DNA of 30,222 nucleotides, from the IMG/VR virus record IMGVR_UViG_3300022833_000035, positions 1 to 30,222 of that record. One strand, written 5' to 3'. The notes under the pieces are model-generated. The model was given only the letters and a program-made list of their open reading frames with translations, did not search any database and was not told where the DNA came from. Positions 1 to 7,176 of this stretch are shown here, piece after piece. The position numbers and the translations under genes were made by a program. The first letter of the stretch is position 1, and the number at the start of each line of letters is the position of its first letter. Source of the stretch: a virus.

Positions 1-292
1 ACATTCCGTGATTGTCAGCTGCACTTGGCAAATCTACAAGTTCGGCATATGCTATCCAGGTTATATCGTCGTTTGTAATAGTTAGTTTTGAAAGTAAACT
101 TGCACCAGTGACATTATTTAAATCAGCACGAGCAATTTCAAAACCACCGGCAATTTTTCCGTTATACACTCGAAGGCTACTAGAATCACTATTAAAATAA
201 ACTTGACCGTTAGAACCTACGTTACGATCTAAGAAATCGTTAGGTCTTGGTATAATTCTAATTCTATCTACAATTGGTGCTGATGACGCCAT
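1..292 (-). CDS. Virion structural/fibre protein, N-terminal part (runs off left edge)
   Basis: A minus-strand frame starts at an ATG at 290-292 and stays open for 97 codons to the left edge, so only the N-terminus is visible. It begins MASSAPIVDRIRIIPRPNDF and continues with a segment containing NGQVYFNSDSSSLRVYNG. That segment resembles the short G-x-(I/V)-x-(F/Y)-N-x-D...(V/E)-Y-N-G module seen in the fibre proteins at 9373-12702 and 28377-30222. A good Shine-Dalgarno sequence, AGGAGA (303-308), lies upstream, and a late-promoter-like AATAAATA lies further upstream at 315-322. I infer a tail-fibre or other virion component of a T4-like marine phage. Most of the protein is outside the window, so its domain content and length cannot be stated. 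Confidence 0.75.
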   Translation of the reverse strand, partial: MASSAPIVDRIRIIPRPNDFLDRNVGSNGQVYFNSDSSSLRVYNGKIAGGFEIARADLNNVTGASLLSKLTITNDDITWIAYAELVDLPSAADNHGM

Positions 293-314
293 GCTGTTGC
301 TGTCTCCTATATTG

Positions 315-322
315 TATTTATT
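315..322 (-). promoter_or_regulatory. T4-type late promoter-like box, leftward
   Basis: Read on the minus strand the bases are AATAAATA, seven of eight matches to the T4 late promoter core TATAAATA. The box lies 23 bases upstream of the ATG at 292, with AGGAGA between. It is one half of a divergent pair with the box at 362-369. Short AT-rich matches can arise by chance; position is the main support. Confidence 0.45.
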
Positions 323-361
323 ACCTACAAGCCAAAATGTATAATCAGTAAAAACTTGTAC

Positions 362-369
362 AATAAATA
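362..369 (+). promoter_or_regulatory. T4-type late promoter-like box, rightward, for the halogenase/oxygenase operon
   Basis: AATAAATA on the plus strand, seven of eight matches to TATAAATA, lies about 77 bases upstream of the first plus-strand start codon (446). It is the best candidate for driving 446-8944, because every downstream gene in that block overlaps or abuts the previous one. A second, weaker candidate is TATAAAAT at 416-423. If the late box is used, the operon would be expressed late, together with virion proteins. Confidence 0.45.
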
Positions 370-445
370 TGTTAGAGGAGCTAATTCATATCTAAAAGAT
401 TATTGAAAAATTGCTTATAAAATAAACAATTAAAGGAAAAGATAT

Positions 446-502
446 ATGACCGAATTTACCCCAATTCGAGATAGAGTATTGATTGAAAAAATTAAGAGTT
501 GA
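446..502 (+). pseudogene. 18-codon leader ORF, probable N-terminal remnant of a GroES-like co-chaperonin
   Basis: The ORF encodes MTEFTPIRDRVLIEKIKS and then TGA. The segment PIRDRVLIEK matches the start of GroES-family co-chaperonins (P-L-H/R-D-R-V-L-V/I-x-K), which normally run to about 95 residues. Nothing GroES-like follows in any frame: four bases after the stop codon an unrelated gene begins. A strong Shine-Dalgarno sequence, AAAGGAAAAG (432-441), lies five bases before the ATG, so the peptide is probably translated. Its end contains AAGAG (494-498), spaced correctly for the next ATG at 506, which suggests it now works as a leader that couples translation to the downstream gene. The GroES assignment rests on about ten residues and is tentative. 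An assembly error or a chance resemblance are alternatives. Confidence 0.55.
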
Positions 503-505
503 TCT

Positions 506-1258
506 ATGTTCTTTTGTAAACCTAAAGTTCCAAACATAACATTTTCTACATTTGATCCGTTTTTATTAAAGAATTTGCCGCCAGTTTCTAGCAATAAGAT
601 GTTGCCAGATTGGTTTAAAGAAACTTCTCCAATAATTCCTACCGAACAACAAAATCCACACTTTGAACCTCATCACGGATCCACAATTAGAAAATGTCCT
701 GCAATAAACGATTATTTTTCCACCGGGATAACAGTACCACTATGGAGTGATCTTGAAGTTTATGTTGATCCAAAAAATCAAATATTAGAATGGAAATACG
801 CAAACGTATACAAAGAAATGTCTATGATATCAAGTCATTCTGCTGAACAATTTCCGCAGTTGTCTTCCAAGTACTTGCATACTAAGATTCTAAGCCCGTG
901 GATTGCACATTGCAATTCAAATGTTCAGTGGTTTATGACCAAACCTACATATCTAACTTCTGCGTTTGACGATCAAAATGTTGTGTTCTGTGATGGGAAT
1001 GTTCAATTTAGGCATAACTTCAACATGCATGTTAATTTATTTTTTCCAATCACATCATCGAGTTATACTGTAAAATTTGAAGCTGGAACGCCTTTTCTAA
1101 AATTAATTCCACTTACCGAGCACAAGATAAATATAACAACTAAATATTGCACAAGAGAATATTATGATTATGCAGCGTTGTCGGCACGGAGAATAGCATT
1201 TTCCCCTTCGGTATTGTATAACAGATTAATTAAAAATAGTAAATTTAAGGAGAAATAA
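506..1258 (+). CDS. Phage protein of unknown function, 250 aa, first full gene of the enzyme operon
   Basis: I do not recognise a named family with confidence. The protein has no signal peptide or membrane segment that I can see. Visible features are an N-terminal LPDWFKE segment (about residues 33-39), a middle segment with KCPAINDYFSTGITVPLW (about 63-80), and an aromatic-rich C-terminal half with alternating beta-type sequence (HNFNMHVNLFFP, then a short G-T-P-F-L-K-L-I-P-L strand). The pattern suggests a compact beta-rich fold, perhaps cupin- or SapC-like, but no metal-binding motif is clear. It starts four bases after the leader ORF stop codon and ends two bases before the next start codon, so it belongs to the same transcript as the halogenases. 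SapC and JmjC/cupin genes often neighbour flavin-dependent halogenases in bacterial genomes, which makes an accessory role in halogenation conceivable but unproven. Confidence 0.8.
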   Translation: MFFCKPKVPNITFSTFDPFLLKNLPPVSSNKMLPDWFKETSPIIPTEQQNPHFEPHHGSTIRKCPAINDYFSTGITVPLWSDLEVYVDPKNQILEWKYANVYKEMSMISSHSAEQFPQLSSKYLHTKILSPWIAHCNSNVQWFMTKPTYLTSAFDDQNVVFCDGNVQFRHNFNMHVNLFFPITSSSYTVKFEAGTPFLKLIPLTEHKINITTKYCTREYYDYAALSARRIAFSPSVLYNRLIKNSKFKEK

Positions 1259-1259
1259 C

Positions 1260-1580
1260 ATGAGTTCATCACCAGAAGTTGGAGCAGGTACCTGGATGCC
1301 TCCAGAACCACCGGTACATAATCTAGCAACATCTATTGATCATTTTCAAGCACAGACCACCATCCGAGAACAGAATGTTGAAGAGTTAACAAGAGTTTGC
1401 AACGTCCTGCGAGATACCAAATCAAAATTTGAATCAAACGAACTAAGTTCAGAGGCGGTACTGTCTATTCTTTCAGAATTTAAATCGGCAGAATTTAAAA
1501 TCAAACACCCTGACGCGAACATGTTGACTGCATTGGCTGCTGCAATTACTAGCTTCGAGAAAGAGGTCAGCGTTAAATGA
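1260..1580 (+). CDS. Small helical protein with a single Trp in a Gly/Pro-rich N-terminal tail
   Basis: This 106-aa protein has no family I recognise. Its first 21 residues look unstructured (MSSSPEVGAGTWMPPEPPVH) and contain the only Trp, W12, followed by four prolines (P14, P15, P17, P18). Residues from about 28 to the end are rich in Glu, Lys, Leu and Ala, with no proline except P84, and should form a helical domain. A strong Shine-Dalgarno sequence (AAGGAG, 1247-1252) precedes the ATG. The stop codon overlaps the halogenase start as ATGA (1577-1580), so the two are translationally coupled. A Trp-Pro tail immediately upstream of a tryptophan-type halogenase and a prolyl-hydroxylase-like gene makes it a candidate protein substrate or substrate carrier. 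That is inference from position and composition only. Confidence 0.8.
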   Translation: MSSSPEVGAGTWMPPEPPVHNLATSIDHFQAQTTIREQNVEELTRVCNVLRDTKSKFESNELSSEAVLSILSEFKSAEFKIKHPDANMLTALAAAITSFEKEVSVK

Positions 1581-3181
1581 TTAAACCGCTAGGCAAAATA
1601 GTCATTGTTGGTGGCGGCAGTGCCGGGTGGATGACCGCTGCTGCATTGGTTAAGGCATTTCCTGCTAAGGAGATTATTGTGATTGAAAGTCCCGATGTTC
1701 CAATTCTAGGTGTTGGCGAAAGCACGCTTGGTGGAATCAATGACTATTGCAATTTTTTAGAAATTGACGAAAAAGATTTCATGACACACACTGATGCCAG
1801 TTATAAAATGAGCATCAAATTTACCGACTTTTATGAGAAAGATTCGGGCGGATTTCATTATCCGTTTGGACATCCTTATATAAAAGACACGCACGATGGC
1901 ATGCAAGATTGGCTAACTAAAAAAGCACTGTATCCTGATACACCAGTTCAGGATTTTGTAAATTGTTTTTTTCCTGCTGCTGCATTATGGGATCAAAATA
2001 AATTTGCATTAAATAAGTACGGTCAGTTTGACAGCTATAGTCCAGATTCAGATGTAGCATATCACTTCGATGCAACTAAATTTGGTGCATGGCTGAGAGA
2101 AAGATATTGTAAGCCTAGGGGAGTTGTTCACCTTGCCAACACAGTTGTTAGCGTTAACACCAACGACAATGGCATAGAGTCATTAGTGCTGGATGACGGA
2201 CAGCAGGTAATGTCAGATCTATTCATTGACTGTACAGGATTTAAAAGTCTATTGCTAGGCGGAGCATTAAAGGAACCGTTTGTTTCATATAATCACATGT
2301 TACCAAACAACCGTGCCTGGGCCACTAGAATGCCTTACAAGGACAAAGACCGTGAAATGGAACCGTTTACCAATTCAACAGCATTGGGCAACGGATGGTC
2401 ATGGAATATTCCTAGCTGGGAAAGATTAGGCACAGGATACGTATACAGCGACAAGTACATTAGCTCAGAGGATGCATTAGAAGAATTTAAAGTGTATCTC
2501 ATGAGTGACAAGATGATTTGTCCTAGAACAAGAGAAGAAGTTGACTCACTGCAATACAGAGATATTCCTATGCGAGTAGGAATTCACCGACGAACGTTTG
2601 TTAAAAACTGTGTAGCCATCGGGCTAAGTGCTGGATTTATTGAACCACTAGAGTCTAATGGATTGTTTTCAGTACATGAATTTTTATTCAAATTGATCAA
2701 AACACTGCAACGCCCGGCTGTTACACAATGGGACATGGATGTATATAATGGAACTGTGTTTGGCTTGTGGCGCAATTTTGCTGAATTTGTTGCCTTGCAT
2801 TATGCGTTAAGTATCAGAACTGATACAGAGTATTGGAAAGCTAATGCCAACCGGGTATACGAGCCAGGCATGGAAACTCTAGAACCCAATAATGCTGTTG
2901 GATTTTTTAGACTGCAAGAAGACAAGATGTTTAATTTTAGAACTCCCGACATTGGCGGAATTACATGGGTCAGTGTGGGTATGAATTATTTTATTCTAGA
3001 CAAAGTCACTGTAGATTTAAGAGAAAAATATCAAAAAGTGTCATTGAAAAAACAGATGGATCCAATTTTTAGAATGTTTGAAGAGCGAAAAACAAGGTGG
3101 TTAGAAGCGGCAAAAAATCAACCTAGTTTATATCAATATCTAAAAACCCATATACACAAAGACAATACAAAGGAACAATAA
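1577..3181 (+). CDS. Flavin-dependent tryptophan-type halogenase 1
   Basis: At 534 aa this has the usual length of PrnA/RebH-type halogenases, which use FADH2, O2 and halide to make HOCl that is delivered through a lysine to an aromatic carbon. The FAD-binding GGGSAGW is at residues 12-18, and a GVGEST motif is at 45-50. The lysine in SYKMSIKF (K77) aligns with the catalytic lysine K79 of PrnA. HFDATKFGAWL (163-173) matches another family block. The halogenase signature WxWxIP is present as WSWNIP (274-279). The active-site glutamate is in FIEPLESNG (E359), where PrnA has ESTG, so Thr is replaced by Asn in the halide-binding turn, whose contacts are described as backbone. All key residues are intact, so it should be active. 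It overlaps the upstream gene by ATGA and the downstream gene by TAATG. No flavin reductase is visible, so a host enzyme would have to supply FADH2. Confidence 0.92.
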   Translation: MIKPLGKIVIVGGGSAGWMTAAALVKAFPAKEIIVIESPDVPILGVGESTLGGINDYCNFLEIDEKDFMTHTDASYKMSIKFTDFYEKDSGGFHYPFGHPYIKDTHDGMQDWLTKKALYPDTPVQDFVNCFFPAAALWDQNKFALNKYGQFDSYSPDSDVAYHFDATKFGAWLRERYCKPRGVVHLANTVVSVNTNDNGIESLVLDDGQQVMSDLFIDCTGFKSLLLGGALKEPFVSYNHMLPNNRAWATRMPYKDKDREMEPFTNSTALGNGWSWNIPSWERLGTGYVYSDKYISSEDALEEFKVYLMSDKMICPRTREEVDSLQYRDIPMRVGIHRRTFVKNCVAIGLSAGFIEPLESNGLFSVHEFLFKLIKTLQRPAVTQWDMDVYNGTVFGLWRNFAEFVALHYALSIRTDTEYWKANANRVYEPGMETLEPNNAVGFFRLQEDKMFNFRTPDIGGITWVSVGMNYFILDKVTVDLREKYQKVSLKKQMDPIFRMFEERKTRWLEAAKNQPSLYQYLKTHIHKDNTKEQ

Positions 3182-3804
3182 TGTTTATCAACAATTTATT
3201 TTCGGGACATATCGAAGCAAGTGCAACCGTTGGAGGTTGCATTGATATTTTTGAAAATGTTTGGCCTAATCCAGAAGAAACAATTCAACAAATAGAAACG
3301 ACCTGTGCCAATATTGAATCAGGCGTAGGATGGGGTAGGGCTACCACTGTGGGACAAGGGCATTTACAACAAGCAAGGACTAATTTACACCTTAGTGTTA
3401 CTGGGTCTGGGCAAGGTTCAAACAGTCAACCAATGCAAGACATACACAATCAAATGTATTTTTTGCTGTTGGCTGCTACTGTTCCTTATGTTAACAAATA
3501 TCAAATAAACGAACCAATATATCACGAGCCGTATAATGCATTAAAATATCGTGCCGGCGAAGGGTACAAAGAGCACTACGACGGCGGGACAGATATTGGT
3601 CGTGCAGTGAGTGCTATTATCTACCTTAACGATAATTACGAAGGTGGGGAAATTGAATTTCCAAATTTTAAAGTCAAATTAAAACCAGAAAAAGGAATGT
3701 TGATTCTGTTCCCATCAAACTACGCCTACCGACATGTTGCTCACAATGTTACAAGTGGAACAAAATATTCATTAGTTACCTGGTTGCATGATAGACCAAT
3801 ATGA
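3181..3804 (+). CDS. Prolyl-4-hydroxylase-like Fe(II)/2-oxoglutarate dioxygenase
   Basis: This 207-aa protein carries the double-stranded beta-helix pattern of P4Hc enzymes in its C-terminal half. The metal triad is H132-x-D134 (in EHYDGG) and H185 (in YRHVAHNV), with K195 in TSGTKYSLVTW as the 2-oxoglutarate anchor. The segment SAIIYLNDNYEGGEIEFP between them is typical of prolyl 4-hydroxylases. Family members hydroxylate proline or related residues in proteins or small molecules, consuming 2-oxoglutarate and O2. The N-terminal 110 residues are less conserved. The gene starts at a TAATG overlap with halogenase 1, and its own stop codon lies inside TGATATG, which also holds the next start codon. 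The exact substrate cannot be read. Its closeness to halogenase 1 and to a Pro-rich small protein suggests a peptide or protein target. Confidence 0.88.
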   Translation: MFINNLFSGHIEASATVGGCIDIFENVWPNPEETIQQIETTCANIESGVGWGRATTVGQGHLQQARTNLHLSVTGSGQGSNSQPMQDIHNQMYFLLLAATVPYVNKYQINEPIYHEPYNALKYRAGEGYKEHYDGGTDIGRAVSAIIYLNDNYEGGEIEFPNFKVKLKPEKGMLILFPSNYAYRHVAHNVTSGTKYSLVTWLHDRPI

Positions 3805-3805
3805 T

Positions 3806-4453
3806 ATGAACAATATTGAAAAATTTAAATCTAAGGGGTACGTTTACATCAAAGATGCTATTGATGCTGACCTACTCTCATTAATTTCTAACTATTCATT
3901 AATCGACGAGCAACAAAATTATAGCCCCGAAGAAGGGCCTCATTGTCAAATACGTAACTCACATAGTAGTTATGGTGATCCGCTAATGGAATCTATGCTG
4001 ATGCATATGCTTCCTGTAATGGAACAAAATACGGGTCTCAGTTTGTACCCAACATATTCTTACTATCGAGTGTATAGGCCCGGAGCCGAACTGCACAGTC
4101 ATACCGATCGACCCAGCTGCGAAGTTTCAACTACTATTACATTTAAGTTTGATTACAAAGAACAAACTGGTTCTTATTCTTGGCCTATCTTTATGGATGG
4201 TAATCTATGTGAAATGAACCCCGGAGATCTTGTAATCTATCGCGGATGCGATTTAGAGCACTGGAGAGAAAAATTTATTGCGCCAGAAGGTTCGTACCAT
4301 ATTCAGGCGTTCCTACACTATGTTGATGCTAACGGACCTTTTTCAAGTTATAAGTGGGATGGAAGACCCAGTATTGGTTTTTTAAAAACATCAAAACTTC
4401 CGCACAATAAATCAGAATCATTAACTAAATCATACATAAGGTTCACCGAGTAA
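3806..4453 (+). CDS. Fe(II)/2-oxoglutarate-dependent dioxygenase, phytanoyl/aspartyl type
   Basis: From the ATG at 3806 the protein is 215 aa. An in-frame ATG at 3788 would add six residues and overlap the previous gene by 17 bases. I prefer 3806 because the junction reads TGATATG, exactly as at the starts at 7762 and 8354. With numbering from 3806, the metal ligands are H99-x-D101 in HSHTDRPS and H152 in CDLEHWREKF, after a GDLVIYRG turn. HIQAFLHYVD follows, as in many phage and bacterial enzymes of this group. The opening KSKGYVYIKDAID is also typical of PhyH-like proteins. It probably hydroxylates a small molecule or side chain. The substrate is unknown. It lies in the operon between the prolyl-hydroxylase-like gene and an OxyA gene. 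Confidence 0.82.
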   Translation: MNNIEKFKSKGYVYIKDAIDADLLSLISNYSLIDEQQNYSPEEGPHCQIRNSHSSYGDPLMESMLMHMLPVMEQNTGLSLYPTYSYYRVYRPGAELHSHTDRPSCEVSTTITFKFDYKEQTGSYSWPIFMDGNLCEMNPGDLVIYRGCDLEHWREKFIAPEGSYHIQAFLHYVDANGPFSSYKWDGRPSIGFLKTSKLPHNKSESLTKSYIRFTE

Positions 4454-4454
4454 C

Positions 4455-5042
4455 ATGATCAAAATTTACGATGATATTCTTGAAACTGCAGAGTCAGATC
4501 ACATTGAGAAATTTTTAAAAGATTCAAAGTTTCCTTGGTTTTTTGCAAACACTGTTAGCAATCGCACAGTTGAACTAGAATATGCAGAAATAGATAGCGA
4601 TCACAATACTCGAGAGTCAGTGTTACTTGGACATAGTTTTTACCAAAACGAAAAGCAAGAATCGATCAATTATAAAATATCAGATTTTGTGCTTGATCGA
4701 TTCATAAGTAGGTCGGGTATATTGTTTAAAAATCTTATAAGATCAAAAGCAAATTTACAATTTAAGTCTTCTGAATTTGACTCTACAAATTATACAACTC
4801 CGCATGTTGATGCTCTGACACCGCATTTTGTTCTTATATACTATGTCAACAACAGCGATGGCAACACTGTAATTTTTGATAGAATTCATGGTCAGGCCAA
4901 AACAGATTATACTATTATTAAAGAAGTAGAACCAAAAAAAGGAAGATTTTTATTATTTGATGGCAAACATTATCATGCTGCCAAGTTTGCATTAACCAAT
5001 ACTGTTAGACTCAACATTAATTTTAACATTATATGCACATAG
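4455..5042 (+). CDS. Phage-type Fe(II)/2OG oxygenase, OxyA family, copy 1
   Basis: This 195-aa protein is one of three paralogues in the window (also at 7176 and 7762) that share one plan. An N-terminal helical segment with a FPWFF-type aromatic block is followed by H-x-D, a YYVNNSDGNTVIF strand pair, a distal His and an R-L-N-I-N-F-N end. The predicted ligands are H117-x-D119 (TPHVDALTPH) and H174 (KHYHAAKFA), with R185 as the 2-oxoglutarate anchor. The architecture matches small 2OG-Fe(II) oxygenases common in T4-like marine phages, whose substrates are unknown. It starts one base after the previous stop codon, and its last ten bases overlap the next gene. Compared with the other two copies, the middle (residues 60-90) is diverged and the F-D-S-T-N-Y loop before the H-x-D is different, so these are old duplications. 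Confidence 0.85.
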   Translation: MIKIYDDILETAESDHIEKFLKDSKFPWFFANTVSNRTVELEYAEIDSDHNTRESVLLGHSFYQNEKQESINYKISDFVLDRFISRSGILFKNLIRSKANLQFKSSEFDSTNYTTPHVDALTPHFVLIYYVNNSDGNTVIFDRIHGQAKTDYTIIKEVEPKKGRFLLFDGKHYHAAKFALTNTVRLNINFNIICT

Positions 5043-5614
5043 ACTATTTTTTTCCAACAGCAATTTCTGTATCTAAAAATACACAGCTGGCAACTCAATT
5101 GATGCCAGTTGCTAAAAAATATCTTGCTGATGATTCATTTATAACAAATACATGGAGCTATAAAAATACGTATACTGCCGATGGCGGACTGTCAACGTTT
5201 GATGATATTGCGCCGTTTAAAGAATTTATAGAACAAGCTGGCCACAACTATCTAACAGAGTTAGGATATGATGTTTCTGACTTAACATTTTCAGTACAGA
5301 TTTTTGCCAGTGAGATGAGAGAGAATGATTCTCACGCTGCCCATACTCATCCTAATTCCTTATTGAGTGGGGTGTTTTATCTACAAGTTCCTCCTGGTTC
5401 CGCCCCTATAGTGTTTGACGATCCTAGATCATTTAGAAAATTTGTTTCTTTACCAAAACTTGATAATTCTACAAATTGGGAACGAGTTCATTTTGTTCCA
5501 GAGGACGGATTATTCTTAATATGGGAGTCCTGGATTACTCACGAAGTTCCTAGAAATTTCAGCAAGGATGGAAGAATAACCCTAGTGTTTAATCTAGGCA
5601 GAGCATTGAAATGA
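5033..5614 (+). CDS. TIGR02466-type putative 2OG-Fe(II) oxygenase, OxyB copy 1
   Basis: This 193-aa protein shows the features of the TIGR02466/2OG-FeII_Oxy_5 group. It begins with the short MHIDYFFPTAI opening, has HTHPNSLLSGVFYLQVPPG at residues 104-122 and F-D-D-P-R soon after, and ends with a W-x-S-W-I-T-H-E-V segment followed by R-I-T-L-V-F-N. Predicted metal ligands are in H104-x-H106 and H170, with R181 as the anchor. The usual H-x-D acid is not visible, as is common for this group. The gene overlaps OxyA copy 1 by ten bases and overlaps halogenase 2 by ATGA, so it is translated as part of the same unit. Its paralogue at 8354 lies in the same relative place at the end of the second block. 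The substrate is unknown. Confidence 0.85.
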   Translation: MHIDYFFPTAISVSKNTQLATQLMPVAKKYLADDSFITNTWSYKNTYTADGGLSTFDDIAPFKEFIEQAGHNYLTELGYDVSDLTFSVQIFASEMRENDSHAAHTHPNSLLSGVFYLQVPPGSAPIVFDDPRSFRKFVSLPKLDNSTNWERVHFVPEDGLFLIWESWITHEVPRNFSKDGRITLVFNLGRALK

Positions 5615-7176
5615 ACCAATCTGTTGACACTAATTATAAATTTATCATTGTAGGAGGTGGCAGTGCTGGTTGGATCACTGCATTATTTGTTCAAAAACAA
5701 TTTCCTTCAAGTAGTATTACTGTAATACAAAGTAGCGAAATTGGTATACTAGGTGCCGGCGAAGGAACAACTCCTCATATTATAGACTTTCTAGATGAGA
5801 TTGACATACCAGTAAGCGATCTTGTTAAACATGCCAATGCTACTATAAAAAACGGTATACGATTTTCCAACTGGAATGGAGATGGAAAATATTATCACCA
5901 TTCCTTTCCAGATAATTACGATCTAGATCATACACTGATTAGTAAATTACCACATACTGATTATCCTCTTTTAGATTTAGAATATATCGCCAATGAGAAA
6001 TTATTTAACGATATCAATTTCAATACAATAGCAAGTGAAAGAAATTCTGTAAGATTTATTCCTGATTCCACAGCAGCATATAAAGATCTAGATCCAATTT
6101 TACATTTTAAAAGATTAGGTAATATAGCATTGCACTTTGATGCCACTAAGCTCGCAGCATATTTAGAAAAAGTTGGAATATCGAGAGGAATCAATGTAGT
6201 TGATGATATAATTACTAGTATTGTTACAGACGATCATGAATATATCGAATCTATTGTGTGTAAAACATCAATAATAGATGGTGATTTTATTTTTGATTGT
6301 TCGGGATTCAAAAGGTTAATCATAGGAGAATTCTATAAAACTCCTTGGATAAGTTATAAAAAATACCTGCCTGTAAAACGAGCCATGCCGTTTTTTATTC
6401 AAAATCCTACCAACATAATTCCCCCATATACTGATTCACTGGCAATGAAGCACGGATGGATGTGGCGTATTCCAGTACAAGGTAGATATGGATGCGGATA
6501 TGTATTTGACAGCGATCAAATTACCAACGATGAAGCTAAGGCAGAAATAGATACAGTACTAGGATTTGAAACTGATGTTCCGCGAACAATTGATTTTGAA
6601 CCAGGTAGATTTGAAAAAATATTTGTAAAAAACTGTTTATCTATTGGACTGTCCAGTGGATTTATTGAACCGTTAGAAGCAACTTCTATCTGGACTTCAA
6701 TTATGATGTTACAGTCATTGATAAAAAATATTGGTGCTGTCATTACTAGAGATCAAATACTAGTTGATAAAATTAACAATCGATTTTCTACATTAACTGA
6801 TAACACGTTAGGTTTTGTATATTTTCACTACATTACAAATAGATCCGATACAGAGTTTTGGTCAAATTTTACTAGCAATAATACAATTCCAGATTCTTTG
6901 TTGCCATTACTCGAACATTCTAAAACTACAATCCCATCGTACGACGACTTTAAAGGAATTGGCGAAGACTGGGGACTCAAAAGTTTTTATGCATGCGGAA
7001 ATGGTCAGCAGTTTTTTAATCCAGCTTTTGCCAAGAAAATTTTTGATTCATTAAATACTGGACAAAGACAAGGTGAGTATTGTAATATTAAAAATCAATA
7101 TTTTAAAAATTTAAATCTAAATCTTACTACCTTAATCGATCATCATTCTTTTTTAGATTATATTAGGAATAATTAA
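5611..7176 (+). CDS. Flavin-dependent tryptophan-type halogenase 2
   Basis: At 521 aa this is the second complete halogenase in the operon, only distantly similar to the first outside the motifs. The FAD-binding GGGSAGW is at residues 15-21 and GAGEGTTP at 48-55. ATIKNGIRF places K80 at the catalytic lysine position, HFDATKLAAYL is at 175-185, and the WxWxIP signature is WMWRIP at 283-288. The active-site glutamate is E356 in GFIEPLEATS. The PrnA ESTG turn reads EATS here, unlike the ESNG of halogenase 1, so the halide/substrate pocket probably differs between the two. All key residues are present. It begins in an ATGA overlap with OxyB copy 1 and ends in a TAATG overlap with OxyA copy 2. A distinct substrate, or a distinct site on one substrate, is the simplest reading of two diverged copies. 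Confidence 0.92.
   Translation: MNQSVDTNYKFIIVGGGSAGWITALFVQKQFPSSSITVIQSSEIGILGAGEGTTPHIIDFLDEIDIPVSDLVKHANATIKNGIRFSNWNGDGKYYHHSFPDNYDLDHTLISKLPHTDYPLLDLEYIANEKLFNDINFNTIASERNSVRFIPDSTAAYKDLDPILHFKRLGNIALHFDATKLAAYLEKVGISRGINVVDDIITSIVTDDHEYIESIVCKTSIIDGDFIFDCSGFKRLIIGEFYKTPWISYKKYLPVKRAMPFFIQNPTNIIPPYTDSLAMKHGWMWRIPVQGRYGCGYVFDSDQITNDEAKAEIDTVLGFETDVPRTIDFEPGRFEKIFVKNCLSIGLSSGFIEPLEATSIWTSIMMLQSLIKNIGAVITRDQILVDKINNRFSTLTDNTLGFVYFHYITNRSDTEFWSNFTSNNTIPDSLLPLLEHSKTTIPSYDDFKGIGEDWGLKSFYACGNGQQFFNPAFAKKIFDSLNTGQRQGEYCNIKNQYFKNLNLNLTTLIDHHSFLDYIRNN

Noticed and set aside
369-395. Eight-codon ORF (MLEELIHI) after the plus-strand late box
   Set aside because: No Shine-Dalgarno sequence in front of it, no similarity to any known protein, and too short to support.
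3788-3805. ATG at 3788 as start of the PhyH-like gene
   Set aside because: It would overlap the previous gene by 17 bases; the ATG at 3806 forms the same TGATATG junction used at 7762 and 8354. The upstream start remains possible.
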